Shown here: positions 6,438 to 13,620 of the stretch, one piece after another
Position numbering within the stretch: position 1 is the stretch's first letter
Layout: each line of letters begins with the position of its first letter
Virus record (IMG/VR): IMGVR_UViG_3300025087_000284
Span: 1 to 25,245 of that record
Source of the DNA: a virus
Length of the DNA: 25,245 bases
Strand: one strand, 5' to 3'
The notes under the pieces: generated by a model
What the model was told of the DNA's origin: nothing
The model's input: only the letters and a program-made list of their open reading frames with translations
The model's database searches: none
Position numbers and translations under genes: made by a program

Positions 6438-7283
6438 ATGGCAATTTCTACAATTGCAGACCTGAACAGTCTGTATAACCTTATCTACGAGGATGCGCTC
6501 TTCGTGGCACGCGAGACCAACCTGATGGTCCCGCTGGTGCGCAACTTCAGTGCCACAGGGTATATGGCGCGCAAGCTCGGAATCTATCCGACGATCACTG
6601 CGCAGACCAAGCCCGAGGGCATTGATTTCCAGAACCCCACCACGTTCGACAAGACACTCAAAGCAACATTGACTCCGGCAGTTGTCATGGCGCAGAGCCT
6701 GCTGACGGACGAACGGGTGCAAACCGATCCTGATAACGCCCGCACCGATTGCTCCCAGGAGCTGGGTGGAGCAATCGGCACCAAGATCGACCTTGACCTG
6801 GTCACGCTGTTCGCCAGCCTGACTACCAACAAGGGCACAGCGAACACGGCCCTGAGCATCGCCAAGTGCGCAGCCGCTATCAGCGTCCTGCGCAATGCGA
6901 AGGCTCCCAACCCGCTGTACTTCGTGCTGCATCCGTATGGATGGCACGATGTCTGGACGGAGCTGGGCCAGCCGGCCAGCCAGAGAGCCTTCCTGGGCGA
7001 CATGGCGAACGAGGCGCTGCGCAGTTTCTTCGTCGGCGGATGGCTTTCCGCTACCTGGTTTATTTCGGCAAACATTGCTATCGATGCGAGCACCGATGCA
7101 GTTTCGGCAGTGTTCAATCCGCAGTCCCTGGGCTTCGACAGCCGTGAGGCGCCGATCCTGGAACCGGAGCGCGATGCGAGCCGCAAGGCGACCGAGATGA
7201 ACATGAGCGCAGGCTATGCTGTTGGTATCTTGCGCACCGAGTACGCCGCGGGCCTGACCCACGACGCGACCGAGCCCACTTAG
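6438..7283 (+). CDS. Major capsid protein (HK97 fold expected)
   Basis: A 281-aa protein behind AAGGAG (6426-6431), directly after the scaffold gene. Its N-terminus ('SLYNLIYEDALFVARETNLM'), the block 'LTPAVVMAQSLLTDERVQTDPDNARTD' (read in two parts), the 'ELGGAIGTKID' helix, the mid-protein 'YFVLHPYGWHDVW' strand-helix and the C-terminal 'SAGYAVGILRTEYAAGL' match the group of major capsid proteins that follow a separate scaffold gene. The 'FVLHP..W' motif marks the A-domain core. No N-terminal delta domain long enough to act as an internal scaffold is present, consistent with the separate scaffold gene. The protein forms the icosahedral shell and would be the most abundant virion component, thus the first candidate substrate for the neighbouring glycosyltransferases. 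Confidence 0.85.
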   Translation: MAISTIADLNSLYNLIYEDALFVARETNLMVPLVRNFSATGYMARKLGIYPTITAQTKPEGIDFQNPTTFDKTLKATLTPAVVMAQSLLTDERVQTDPDNARTDCSQELGGAIGTKIDLDLVTLFASLTTNKGTANTALSIAKCAAAISVLRNAKAPNPLYFVLHPYGWHDVWTELGQPASQRAFLGDMANEALRSFFVGGWLSATWFISANIAIDASTDAVSAVFNPQSLGFDSREAPILEPERDASRKATEMNMSAGYAVGILRTEYAAGLTHDATEPT

Positions 7284-7292
7284 GAGGCAGCG

Positions 7293-7691
7293 ATGATTGA
7301 GAACCGGCACGTTTTATCTGTTGCGATCTATGACCCGGGGCAGGATGCAAAGGTTCCTTTGCTGCGTGTCCCAGACAGGCATGTGTTCACCGTCGAGAAG
7401 GCGTTTATCTCCGCTGATCGGACTACGGCTGCGCATGGCACGAACTACTTTGCCATAAACCTGCTGAACGGCGGCACGCCTGGAACGGCTGCCACCAATA
7501 TTGGCGGGACTGCTGGCGGAACTGGCGGCTGGACAGCCAACACTGCCAAAGAGATCACCATCACCTCCGGTTTGGGCGACCTGACCGAAGGCCAGTGGCT
7601 GGTCGCCAACTATGCCGAGAATGGCACGGTTGCGCCTGGCGTGATGACTGCCGTGATCGAATTCGTTGACGGCATCGGCTCGAAGGCGTAA
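7293..7691 (+). CDS. Small beta-rich head protein, possible capsid decoration protein
   Basis: A 132-aa protein starting 10 bases after the capsid stop behind AGGAGG. It is rich in Gly, Thr, Ala and short beta strands ('FTVEKAFISAD', 'ITITSGLGDLTEGQWLVANYAENG', 'GVMTAVIEFVDGIG') with a glycine-rich insert at ~58-82. A short beta protein directly after the major capsid gene, closed by a hairpin, is the usual position of a decoration or cement protein that binds the outer capsid surface. I do not recognise a named family, so the role rests on position and composition. Its Thr/Ser/Asn-rich exposed loops could be glycan acceptors if the phage glycosylates its head; this is speculation. Confidence 0.6.
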   Translation: MIENRHVLSVAIYDPGQDAKVPLLRVPDRHVFTVEKAFISADRTTAAHGTNYFAINLLNGGTPGTAATNIGGTAGGTGGWTANTAKEITITSGLGDLTEGQWLVANYAENGTVAPGVMTAVIEFVDGIGSKA

Positions 7692-7709
7692 GCAGCCTGA
7701 GAATGTTTG

Positions 7710-7742
7710 GAGGCCGGAAGGTTTCACTCGACTTCCGGCCTC
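7710..7742 (+). terminator. GC-rich 11-bp hairpin after the capsid module
   Basis: GAGGCCGGAAG (7710-7720) is perfectly complementary to CTTCCGGCCTC (7732-7742), with an 11-base loop. It lies in the 63-base gap between the small head protein gene and the first GT4 gene. The following TTCG has no real T run, so it may be a partial terminator, a transcript-end stabiliser or a processing site rather than a classic intrinsic terminator. It sits 4 bases before the GAGGTGA ribosome binding site of the glycosyltransferase. Confidence 0.5.
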
Positions 7743-7754
7743 TTCGAGGTGAAC

Positions 7755-8900
7755 ATGCGCATCTTATGGGTCTCCAACACCCCCTGGTCCCCTACCGGAT
7801 ACGGAAATCAGACCTGGTTGGTTTGCCGGATGCTGCCCAAGCTCGGACACGAGTTGGCAGTGGCGGCTAATTATGGTTTGCAAGGGTCAAGGCTGGATAT
7901 CGGCGGGGTGAAAATCTACCCGGTCGGGCGAGATAAGTTCTCGAACGACGTGATCCAGGCTTACGCCGACGACTGGCAGGCTGACGTGGTTATCAGCCTG
8001 TACGACGCCTGGACGCTGAATTTCGCAAAGCGGGAGAGCTGGCACAACCGTTGGATTGCCTGGGCGCCGGTGGATACCGAGAAAGCCTCTCAACCGATCA
8101 TAGATTCACTGCACGCAGCTACCCGGGTAGTAGCTTACAGCAAGCACGGCCTGCGAGTGCTGCAAGAAGCCGGAATCGATGCTGCGTATATCCCGCATGG
8201 GATCAACACAAGTAGTTTCATGCCTGGCGATAAGCTGGAAGCTCGAAAGCTGCTGAATCTTCCTGCCGACTGTTTCCTGGTGGGGATGATCGCAGCAAAC
8301 ATCGGCTACCCGAGCCGCAAGAGCATCCCTGAAGTCATTATGGCGTTTTCTTCAGTTTATCAACAGAACGACAAGGCGCTGCTGTATCTGCATATGATCC
8401 CCGATGAAACACACGGCGGGGTGAACGTCAATACGATTGCCAAGAGCGCGGGCCTGGAGGTTGGCAAACAGATCATCGTTGCTAATGCGTTCGATTACCT
8501 TTTAGGCTATCCAGAGCCGGCGATGGTACAGCTCTACCGGGCGATGGACGTGCTGGCGAATCCATCCACGGGTGAAGGGTTCGGGATCCCGATCATGGAA
8601 GCGATGGCGTGCGGAACGCCGGTGATCGGGACGAATTGCACTTCGATGCCAGAGCTGATCGGCTCTTCGGGCTGGTTGGTGGAAGGCGAGCCGTTTTGGG
8701 AAGCCCAGGGCGGCTGGAGAGTCACCCCGCACGTGTACGAGATTGCGGATGCTATGCTGAACGCAATGATCGAGCCGCGGCCCGAGAAAGAGCGGCGCAG
8801 TCAGCTATGCCGGGTGCGGGCGTTGGAATATGACGCCGAGACGATCATGATCCCGGCATGGAATGATTTTCTACAGCGATTTGCAGCGGAGGCGAAATGA
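7755..8900 (+). CDS. GT4-family glycosyltransferase, first of a tandem pair
   Basis: A 381-aa GT-B-fold enzyme. The ATG at 7755 follows GAGGTGA (7746-7752); an in-frame ATG at 7707 lies in the upstream hairpin and is rejected. The N-terminal domain opens with 'ILWVSNTPWSPTGYGNQT', the glycine-containing loop of GT4 donors/acceptors. The C-terminal domain has 'LYRAMDVLANPSTGEGFGIP', whose Glu274-x7-Glu282 is the EX7E motif that contacts the nucleotide sugar, followed by 'EAMACGTPVI'. Retaining GT4 enzymes transfer sugars from UDP-, GDP- or similar donors. There is no transmembrane segment, so it acts in the cytoplasm. The gene ends in an ATGA overlap with a paralogue of the same length. It is out of place among head genes, so likely an acquired accessory function. 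Confidence 0.87.
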   Translation: MRILWVSNTPWSPTGYGNQTWLVCRMLPKLGHELAVAANYGLQGSRLDIGGVKIYPVGRDKFSNDVIQAYADDWQADVVISLYDAWTLNFAKRESWHNRWIAWAPVDTEKASQPIIDSLHAATRVVAYSKHGLRVLQEAGIDAAYIPHGINTSSFMPGDKLEARKLLNLPADCFLVGMIAANIGYPSRKSIPEVIMAFSSVYQQNDKALLYLHMIPDETHGGVNVNTIAKSAGLEVGKQIIVANAFDYLLGYPEPAMVQLYRAMDVLANPSTGEGFGIPIMEAMACGTPVIGTNCTSMPELIGSSGWLVEGEPFWEAQGGWRVTPHVYEIADAMLNAMIEPRPEKERRSQLCRVRALEYDAETIMIPAWNDFLQRFAAEAK

Positions 8901-10042
8901 ACATCATTCTGGCTGGTCATGCTCCCTGGAGGCCTACCGGGTATGGCGTGCAGACAAAACTCTCGACGGAGATATTCAAGGCGCTGGGCCATCAGGTGAC
9001 GCTGCTGGTAGTTGACAGCCACGGGCCAGGCGTGATCGAGTGGCACGGTTTCGATGCATATCTTCCCAACCGTGACCGGTGGGGGCTGGATATCATCGGT
9101 ACGCTGTGCCAAATAACAAATTCCGATCTGGTGATTTCCATCTTCGACCCGTGGGTGCTGCCGATGGAGGGCTACCGGGTCGCCGGGCGGGATTGGATCG
9201 GTTGGTTCCCGGTCGATCAGCGACCGATGCCCTACCACCTGACAGGGCAGCTAGAACACATGACGCAGTGTGTGGCGCTTAGCACCTTCGGCCTGAATGT
9301 GATGCTGAGCGAAAAACCGAAACTAATGGAAAGATTCCACGCGATCCCTGCACCGGTGGATGTGAGCAAGTTCTCACTAGGCGACCGGCAGGAAGCGAGA
9401 AAGATACTTGGCTTGCCAGAGAACGCCAAAGTAGCCGGGATCGTGGCGGCCAATATCGCCGGCGACCGCAAGGCGCTGGCGGAACAGGTGGAAGGCTGGT
9501 GCATCTGGGCAAAATCATCAGGCGTCCAGGATGCAAGGCTATTGATACACAGCGATCCATTTGGGGCAGTCAACCTGGCAGCGCTGCTCGACCAATATGG
9601 CTGCCGGGATATGGCGCTATTCACCTCGGAATGGGCCAGGGCCTACGGATTTAGCTCGCATGAACAACTGGCGATCCTTTATCGGGCGATGGACGTGCTG
9701 CTGCACGCCAGCGCGGCTGAGGGTTTTGGGCTGTGCATCGCAGAGGCTATGGCTTGTGGAACGCCGGTGATTATCAATAACACCACATCGATGCCGGAGA
9801 CCAGTGGAAACGGGCATGGGCGTGTAATCATCGGCTCTGATTATCAAAATAAGGTTTGGTCGCCTTATGGCGGCTGGTGGAGTCGGCCAACAGCTAAGGG
9901 CGTGGCATGGGCGCTAGAAAATTTCTTCACTTACGACGCCCAGCTTTATCAGAACTACGAGAGCCGGGTCAGGGTGCGTGAAGAGGCATTGCGCTTTGCA
10001 CCCGAAAGGATTGGCGAGCAATGGTCAAAAATCCTGGCGTAA
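8897..10042 (+). CDS. GT4-family glycosyltransferase, second of a tandem pair
   Basis: Another 381-aa GT-B enzyme, overlapping its neighbour by ATGA. It shares the same layout: 'HAPWRPTGYGVQT' (8-20) and 'LYRAMDVLLHASAAEGFGLC' with Glu275-x7-Glu283, then 'EAMACGTPVI' and a conserved 'TTSMPE'. Identical length, aligned motifs and an 18-base identical stretch (CGGGCGATGGACGTGCTG) show that the two arose by duplication. Differences in the N-terminal domain (residues ~40-130), which usually binds the acceptor, suggest they act one after the other on different acceptors. The C-terminal ~70 residues (YGGWWSRPTAKGVAWAL) differ from the first copy in detail but keep the 'GGW' element. Regulation appears to be by coupling to the gene in front. 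Confidence 0.87.
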   Translation: MNIILAGHAPWRPTGYGVQTKLSTEIFKALGHQVTLLVVDSHGPGVIEWHGFDAYLPNRDRWGLDIIGTLCQITNSDLVISIFDPWVLPMEGYRVAGRDWIGWFPVDQRPMPYHLTGQLEHMTQCVALSTFGLNVMLSEKPKLMERFHAIPAPVDVSKFSLGDRQEARKILGLPENAKVAGIVAANIAGDRKALAEQVEGWCIWAKSSGVQDARLLIHSDPFGAVNLAALLDQYGCRDMALFTSEWARAYGFSSHEQLAILYRAMDVLLHASAAEGFGLCIAEAMACGTPVIINNTTSMPETSGNGHGRVIIGSDYQNKVWSPYGGWWSRPTAKGVAWALENFFTYDAQLYQNYESRVRVREEALRFAPERIGEQWSKILA

Positions 10043-10203
10043 GCGGATGGCCGACCAAAAAGCGGACAGTTCCTCCGTGTGAAGTTCAGAAGGTAAACCT
10101 AAAGGCTGACGAATCCGGAGCGCCCACAGCGATGCACGAAGAGCACTGCCTGCCGCCGTTTTACATGTACACCATCAAGTTTCAGGAGATGATCCATGCG
10201 TAA
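10021..10203 (+). CDS. Possible small protein filling the GT4 to connector gap
   Basis: A 60-codon frame that starts 22 bases before the end of the second GT4 gene (AAGGA at 10006-10010) and overlaps the next gene by 8 bases. It would fill an otherwise empty 153-base gap with the small overlaps typical of this operon, which is the main argument for it. The product is Pro/Lys-rich with two cysteines and ends 'FYMYTIKFQEMIHA', a possible amphipathic helix. I do not recognise it. It could equally be non-coding leader of the connector gene. Confidence 0.35.
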   Translation: MVKNPGVSGWPTKKRTVPPCEVQKVNLKADESGAPTAMHEEHCLPPFYMYTIKFQEMIHA

Positions 10204-10825
10204 CGGAATGGCTAATCTAGTCCAGCGGTTACGGCAGATGACCGAGGCCGGTATATCCGATTATACGCTCGGCGACGAAACCTACTGGAGCGACAACCAC
10301 CTGCAGGCGACGCTGGACGAATTCCGAACACGGAAGATCGACCTGGCGCTGCGCGTCGAGCCGGACTATGTGAATGCCGAGTACATCTACCAGCGTTACG
10401 TCATTCCATACAATGCCGGGAATGCTGTAGAAGGCACGGCAGGTGGAACGGACGTTTTCCGGGTGTATGACTCGACCGGGGCAAACATCGCCGGCAGCGC
10501 ATTTGCATTCAACGAGCGGGATCTGTCGATCGCCTTCAACAATGATACTGAGGGCAGCGCCAGGTACTGGAGCGGGTATTCCTACGATCTGATCGGCGCA
10601 GCAAGGCAAACCTGGCTGATGAAAGCGTCGCATGTCTGGAATGCGGTGAACTTCTCGGTAGACTGGCAGCGTTTCGACCGCGAGGCGCTGTATAGGCACT
10701 GCGTAGAGATGGCAGCCAACTTCGGGGCCAACCTGGCTGGCGGACGGTTGGGCAGCCAGGGCAGCATGAAGTCCACGAAGATGCAGCGCACCGACCTGGC
10801 AGGCTCGGAGAAGGACAGGTTCTAA
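10196..10825 (+). CDS. Head-tail connector (adaptor)-like protein
   Basis: A 209-aa protein behind AGGAG (10184-10188). It begins with a helical segment 'LVQRLRQMTEAGISDYTLGDETYWSDNHLQATLDEFR', typical of small adaptor proteins in which an N-terminal helical bundle attaches to the portal. A beta-rich middle (~60-125: 'YIYQRYVIPYN', 'DVFRVYDSTGANI', 'LSIAFNN') is followed by helices with several Trp residues and 'LYRHCVEMAANFGANLAGGRLG'. In the usual siphovirus order the adaptor follows the capsid genes and precedes the stopper, which matches. The middle beta section makes it longer than the simple ~100-aa adaptors, so the family is uncertain. Confidence 0.6.
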   Translation: MRNGMANLVQRLRQMTEAGISDYTLGDETYWSDNHLQATLDEFRTRKIDLALRVEPDYVNAEYIYQRYVIPYNAGNAVEGTAGGTDVFRVYDSTGANIAGSAFAFNERDLSIAFNNDTEGSARYWSGYSYDLIGAARQTWLMKASHVWNAVNFSVDWQRFDREALYRHCVEMAANFGANLAGGRLGSQGSMKSTKMQRTDLAGSEKDRF

Positions 10826-11202
10826 TGTCAACCCTTGCGCTCAGCGCAGCTGAGATCGAGGATATCCGCTCGACATTGGAAGCCCAGATGTTCCAGACGG
10901 CGGTGATCAGCCGGATAACGCTGACCAGCGACGCAATGGGCGGCTCCAACGAGGCTGGAACTCCGGTAGGAACGGCGATCTGCCGGGTTTCTGCTGCTGG
11001 CCAGCGCAGTGGGCTGTCGCTGATGGGCCAGGTGATCGCTGGCCGGATCGATAACCGGGATCAATATATGGTGTATTTTCCTCATGATACGAACGCACAA
11101 AACGATGATGAAGTGACCGTAGATGGGAGAACGTTTCGAGTAACGACAGTTTTGCATAGCGATTGGGAATTCTCGAAGAGAGCAATGGTGACTCCGGCAT
11201 GA
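10825..11202 (+). CDS. Head closure / stopper-like protein
   Basis: A 125-aa protein beginning in a TAATG overlap with the connector gene. After a short helix (7-25) it is a small beta barrel: 'AVISRITLTSD', 'GTAICRVSAAGQ', 'DQYMVYFPHDTNAQNDDEVTVDGRTFRVTTVL'. The 'H..D....DEVTVDGRTFRV' element is what I know from SPP1 gp16/HK97-type head closure proteins, which plug the connector after DNA packaging and provide the tail docking surface. Its place between adaptor and gp10-type protein is the expected one. Confidence 0.7.
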   Translation: MSTLALSAAEIEDIRSTLEAQMFQTAVISRITLTSDAMGGSNEAGTPVGTAICRVSAAGQRSGLSLMGQVIAGRIDNRDQYMVYFPHDTNAQNDDEVTVDGRTFRVTTVLHSDWEFSKRAMVTPA

Positions 11203-11615
11203 TAAAGACCAGGATTGTGAAGGAATTCGATCATCTGCCGATCATGGGGCAGAAAATGACGCAACGGGCGACTGCGGTGGTCAGGGTTGCCACGTTCAAC
11301 GTGCAAAGCCGGGTCAAGCTCTCGATGGAACCGCCCAAGACCGGCCTGATCTACAAGCGCCCAGGCGGTAAGACCCACCTGGCCAGCGCACCCGGGGAAG
11401 CGCCGGCGATCGATTACGGCAATCTGGTCAACAGCATCCAGGTGGACTTCGAGAACGGCGGGCTGACCGGGATCGTGTTTACCAGCCGGGATTATGCAGC
11501 GTTGCTGGAATTTGGCGGCGCACACGTGGCTGCCAGGCCATTCATGGAACCGGCGGTCAATGCGGAATGGCCGCCGTTCCTGGCGGCGATGATGCAAGTA
11601 GCGAATGGCAATTAA
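11199..11615 (+). CDS. HK97 gp10-type tail component / neck protein
   Basis: A 138-aa protein, starting at the ATG of an ATGA overlap with the stopper gene; an in-frame upstream ATG at 11163 would add 12 residues with no SD and is less likely. It has the gp10 pattern: an N-terminal helix with 'ATAVVRVATFNVQSRVK', the loop 'PGGKTHLASAPGEAPAIDYGNLVNSI', then strands and 'YAALLEFGGAHVAARPFMEPAV', where the E-F-G-x ... R-P-F-x-x-P-A motif is diagnostic. The family joins the head connector to the tail terminator. A repeat-rich leader follows its stop. Confidence 0.82.
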   Translation: MIKTRIVKEFDHLPIMGQKMTQRATAVVRVATFNVQSRVKLSMEPPKTGLIYKRPGGKTHLASAPGEAPAIDYGNLVNSIQVDFENGGLTGIVFTSRDYAALLEFGGAHVAARPFMEPAVNAEWPPFLAAMMQVANGN

Positions 11616-11620
11616 GGAAC

Positions 11621-11656
11621 AGGATATTCAGGATTAAAAGGATAACCAGGATAAAA
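11621..11656 (+). repeat. Four-unit 9-bp AGGAT tandem repeat
   Basis: AGGAT occurs at 11621, 11630, 11639 and 11648, exactly 9 bases apart; the units are AGGATATTC, AGGATTAAA, AGGATAACC and AGGATAAAA. The block occupies nearly all of the 46-base gap between the gp10-type gene and the small coiled-coil gene. Each AGGA resembles a Shine-Dalgarno core, and the last one is placed 9 bases before the next ATG. The spacing points to slippage or a mobile short repeat from the host rather than chance. Confidence 0.75.
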
Positions 11657-11661
11657 CCAAA

Positions 11662-11889
11662 ATGAGCGGATTCTTGAATAGCAAAATGGCACAAGCCGAG
11701 CTGCAACAGCAGATCGAAGAGCAAGCAATCGATGCGGCGCAGGTCGAGATCCTGAAGCGGCAGAACCAGGCTCTGCGGGAGCTGACCGGCGAGTACCTGG
11801 GTAAAATCGCCACATTGGAGCTTGAGCTTAAGCTGGCGCAGATGCGGCTGGCAGATCTGGAGGAAAAGCATGGCAGCTCCGGGGCTTGA
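11662..11889 (+). CDS. Small coiled-coil protein
   Basis: A 75-aa protein with almost no Gly or Pro until its end; residues ~8-70 are one charged helix with a Leu/Ile/Ala heptad pattern ('LRELTGEYLGKIATLELELK') and many Gln and Glu. It should form a parallel or antiparallel coiled coil. The ATG at 11662 is served by the last AGGA of the repeat; the 3' end overlaps the tail terminator gene by 20 bases. I do not recognise it. Position suggests a small neck or assembly factor. Since it follows a repeat block rather than an overlap, it may be a later insertion. Confidence 0.55.
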   Translation: MSGFLNSKMAQAELQQQIEEQAIDAAQVEILKRQNQALRELTGEYLGKIATLELELKLAQMRLADLEEKHGSSGA

Positions 11890-12286
11890 GCTGGTCACGG
11901 TCGAGACCTGGCTATATACCCGCCTGGCGAACAATGCGGTGGGCGTTTCCGACCGCGTATATGCAGACGTAGCGCCTCGTGGATCAACATTTCCGCTGGT
12001 GATCTATCAACTGCAAACGCCGGAGGATGTGATGACGCTGAGCGGCGTGCGGATCATGACCCGGGGAACGTGGATCGTGAAAGCAGTTATGCCTACACAA
12101 TCTTTCGGAGACTTGAGCGAGATTGCCGAGCTGATCGACAGCCGGCTGCACCGGCAAAGATACACGATCGCTGGCGAAGGGATCGTTCTGGCGTGCGTAA
12201 GAGAAGCGCCTTTCAAGATGACTGAAGTTACGGACGGCCTGCCCATTAGACACCTGGGAGGCTTTTTTAGAGTGTTTGCGCAATAG
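11870..12286 (+). CDS. Tail terminator / tail completion protein (DUF3168-like)
   Basis: A 138-aa protein. I chose the ATG at 11870 because GGAGG (11859-11863) precedes it and the family's N-terminal helix 'VTVETWLYTRLANN' begins just after. The rest follows the tail-terminator fold: 'DRVYADVAPRGSTFPLVIYQLQTPED' (a strand with the family's '..P.V.Y' core), a strand containing 'GTWIVKAVMPTQSFGDLSEIAELID' and a C-terminal strand 'GGFFRVFAQ'. These proteins cap the tail tube at its head end and set tail length. It precedes the major tail protein by 18 bases, the usual order. Confidence 0.8.
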   Translation: MAAPGLELVTVETWLYTRLANNAVGVSDRVYADVAPRGSTFPLVIYQLQTPEDVMTLSGVRIMTRGTWIVKAVMPTQSFGDLSEIAELIDSRLHRQRYTIAGEGIVLACVREAPFKMTEVTDGLPIRHLGGFFRVFAQ

Positions 12287-12303
12287 CGCAGAAGGAGCAA
12301 GAT

Positions 12304-13611
12304 ATGACAGTCAATACGGTTGTAAATACGATTAACCAGCGCACCCAGGTGGGCGTCGAGACCACAGCAGGTACGCCGGTCGCCTGCAGCAAGGAGCTGT
12401 TGGCGCTGTCGTTCGAGATCGGGGCGAAGGCAGAAACGCTGAAGTTCCGGCCAATGGGACGCAAGTTTCATACCATCGTCGTTCCTAACAAGGAGTGGAC
12501 GGAGGCGAAGGTTTCCGGAGTGGCGACGTACAACGAAATCGTGTACCCGCTGAGCATGATCCTGGGCTACACCGCTCCGGTGCAGCAAGGCGGGACCACG
12601 GCCTATAAATGGACGTTCGCACCCAGCGCAACGGCAGCGGACCCGGTCAAGACACTGACCGCGCAGCAGGGCAGCGACGTGCGGGCGCAGCAGCTCGCAC
12701 GGCTGACCATGCGGGATTTCGGCGTTTCATTCAGCCGGGATGGCCTGGAACTGTCTGGCGCAGCATTTGGAAATTCGCTGAGTGATGGCGTACAGATGAG
12801 CACCAACGAAGTCCAGCAAGTGGCAGTGACCGGCGGAACGCCGGCCAGCGGAGGCTTCCGGCTGACCTACAGCGGGCAGCAGTCGGGGACGATCCAGTAC
12901 AACGCGGCGGCTGCGGCGGTGCAATCGGCGCTCGAAGCGCTGAGCAACATTGCCCCAGGTGACGTGATCTGCACGGGCGGAAATCTGCCAGGCACGCCTG
13001 TATCGGTGGAATTCCGGGGCACCCTGCGGCAGACGGATGTCGCCATCATGACGGCATCGGACACGTTCTCCCCTGGCGGGGATATCACCGTGACGGAAGC
13101 TACGAAAGGCGTTGCGCCAACCTCGCTTGATCTGGAGCCGATCCTGCCTGAGGATGTCGACGTGTATGTGGCGGATACTCAAGCAGAATTGGATGCTGCC
13201 GAAGCTCTGACCGGTTTATTCAAGATCGATTGGGCGATCAACAACAAGCAAGGCCCGATCTTCCTGCTGCGCAGCGCTTACGGGCGCGGCTTTGGGAAGG
13301 TTGCCGAGACCGAGCCTGATGCGACGCTGGCGGTCGAGCAGGAAGCTGACGAAGAAGGCATGGCCTGGCTCACAACGCTGCGGGCGGGCGGAAAGAAGTA
13401 TATCCGCATCCAGTCCATTGGCGACATCGTGGCCGGGACAATCCCGTATAGCTTCAAGCTGGATATGTGTGTGAGCGTAGACCAGCCGAACGATTTCGGT
13501 GACAACCAGGGCTTACGTACTTCCCCGTTCAACCTGGTAGCGGTGAGTGATCCGGCCTGGGGCAACAAGGCGTTCCAGGTCGAGATCGTCAACGAGATGA
13601 GCTCGCTGTAG
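12304..13611 (+). CDS. Major tail (tube) protein with an inserted domain
   Basis: A 435-aa protein behind AAGGAG. The tube fold is suggested by 'NTINQRTQVGVETTAGTPV' near the start, the 'VSGVATYNEIVYPLSMILG' element (70-88), 'GVSFSRDGLELSGAAFG' (140-156) and the C-terminal 'VSDPAWGNKAFQVEIVNEM'. Residues ~168-268 form an added domain: 'GGFRLTYSGQQSGTIQYNA', 'AVQSALEALSNI', 'GDVICTGGNLPGTPVSVEFRG'. I know this small repeat-like domain (fx.FtG...I.yna..aavq.ALeal...g...V.VtG) from virion proteins of various phages, where it probably decorates the surface. The protein is made in many copies along the tail, so it would display ~100 residues of that domain regularly. Confidence 0.82.
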   Translation: MTVNTVVNTINQRTQVGVETTAGTPVACSKELLALSFEIGAKAETLKFRPMGRKFHTIVVPNKEWTEAKVSGVATYNEIVYPLSMILGYTAPVQQGGTTAYKWTFAPSATAADPVKTLTAQQGSDVRAQQLARLTMRDFGVSFSRDGLELSGAAFGNSLSDGVQMSTNEVQQVAVTGGTPASGGFRLTYSGQQSGTIQYNAAAAAVQSALEALSNIAPGDVICTGGNLPGTPVSVEFRGTLRQTDVAIMTASDTFSPGGDITVTEATKGVAPTSLDLEPILPEDVDVYVADTQAELDAAEALTGLFKIDWAINNKQGPIFLLRSAYGRGFGKVAETEPDATLAVEQEADEEGMAWLTTLRAGGKKYIRIQSIGDIVAGTIPYSFKLDMCVSVDQPNDFGDNQGLRTSPFNLVAVSDPAWGNKAFQVEIVNEMSSL

Positions 13612-13620
13612 GAGGCTGAG

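Noticed and set aside
6423-7310. Long 295-codon frame on the - strand across the capsid gene
   Set aside because: It is the antisense shadow of the major capsid gene, His/Arg/Cys-rich with no family pattern and no SD. The + strand capsid call is strong.
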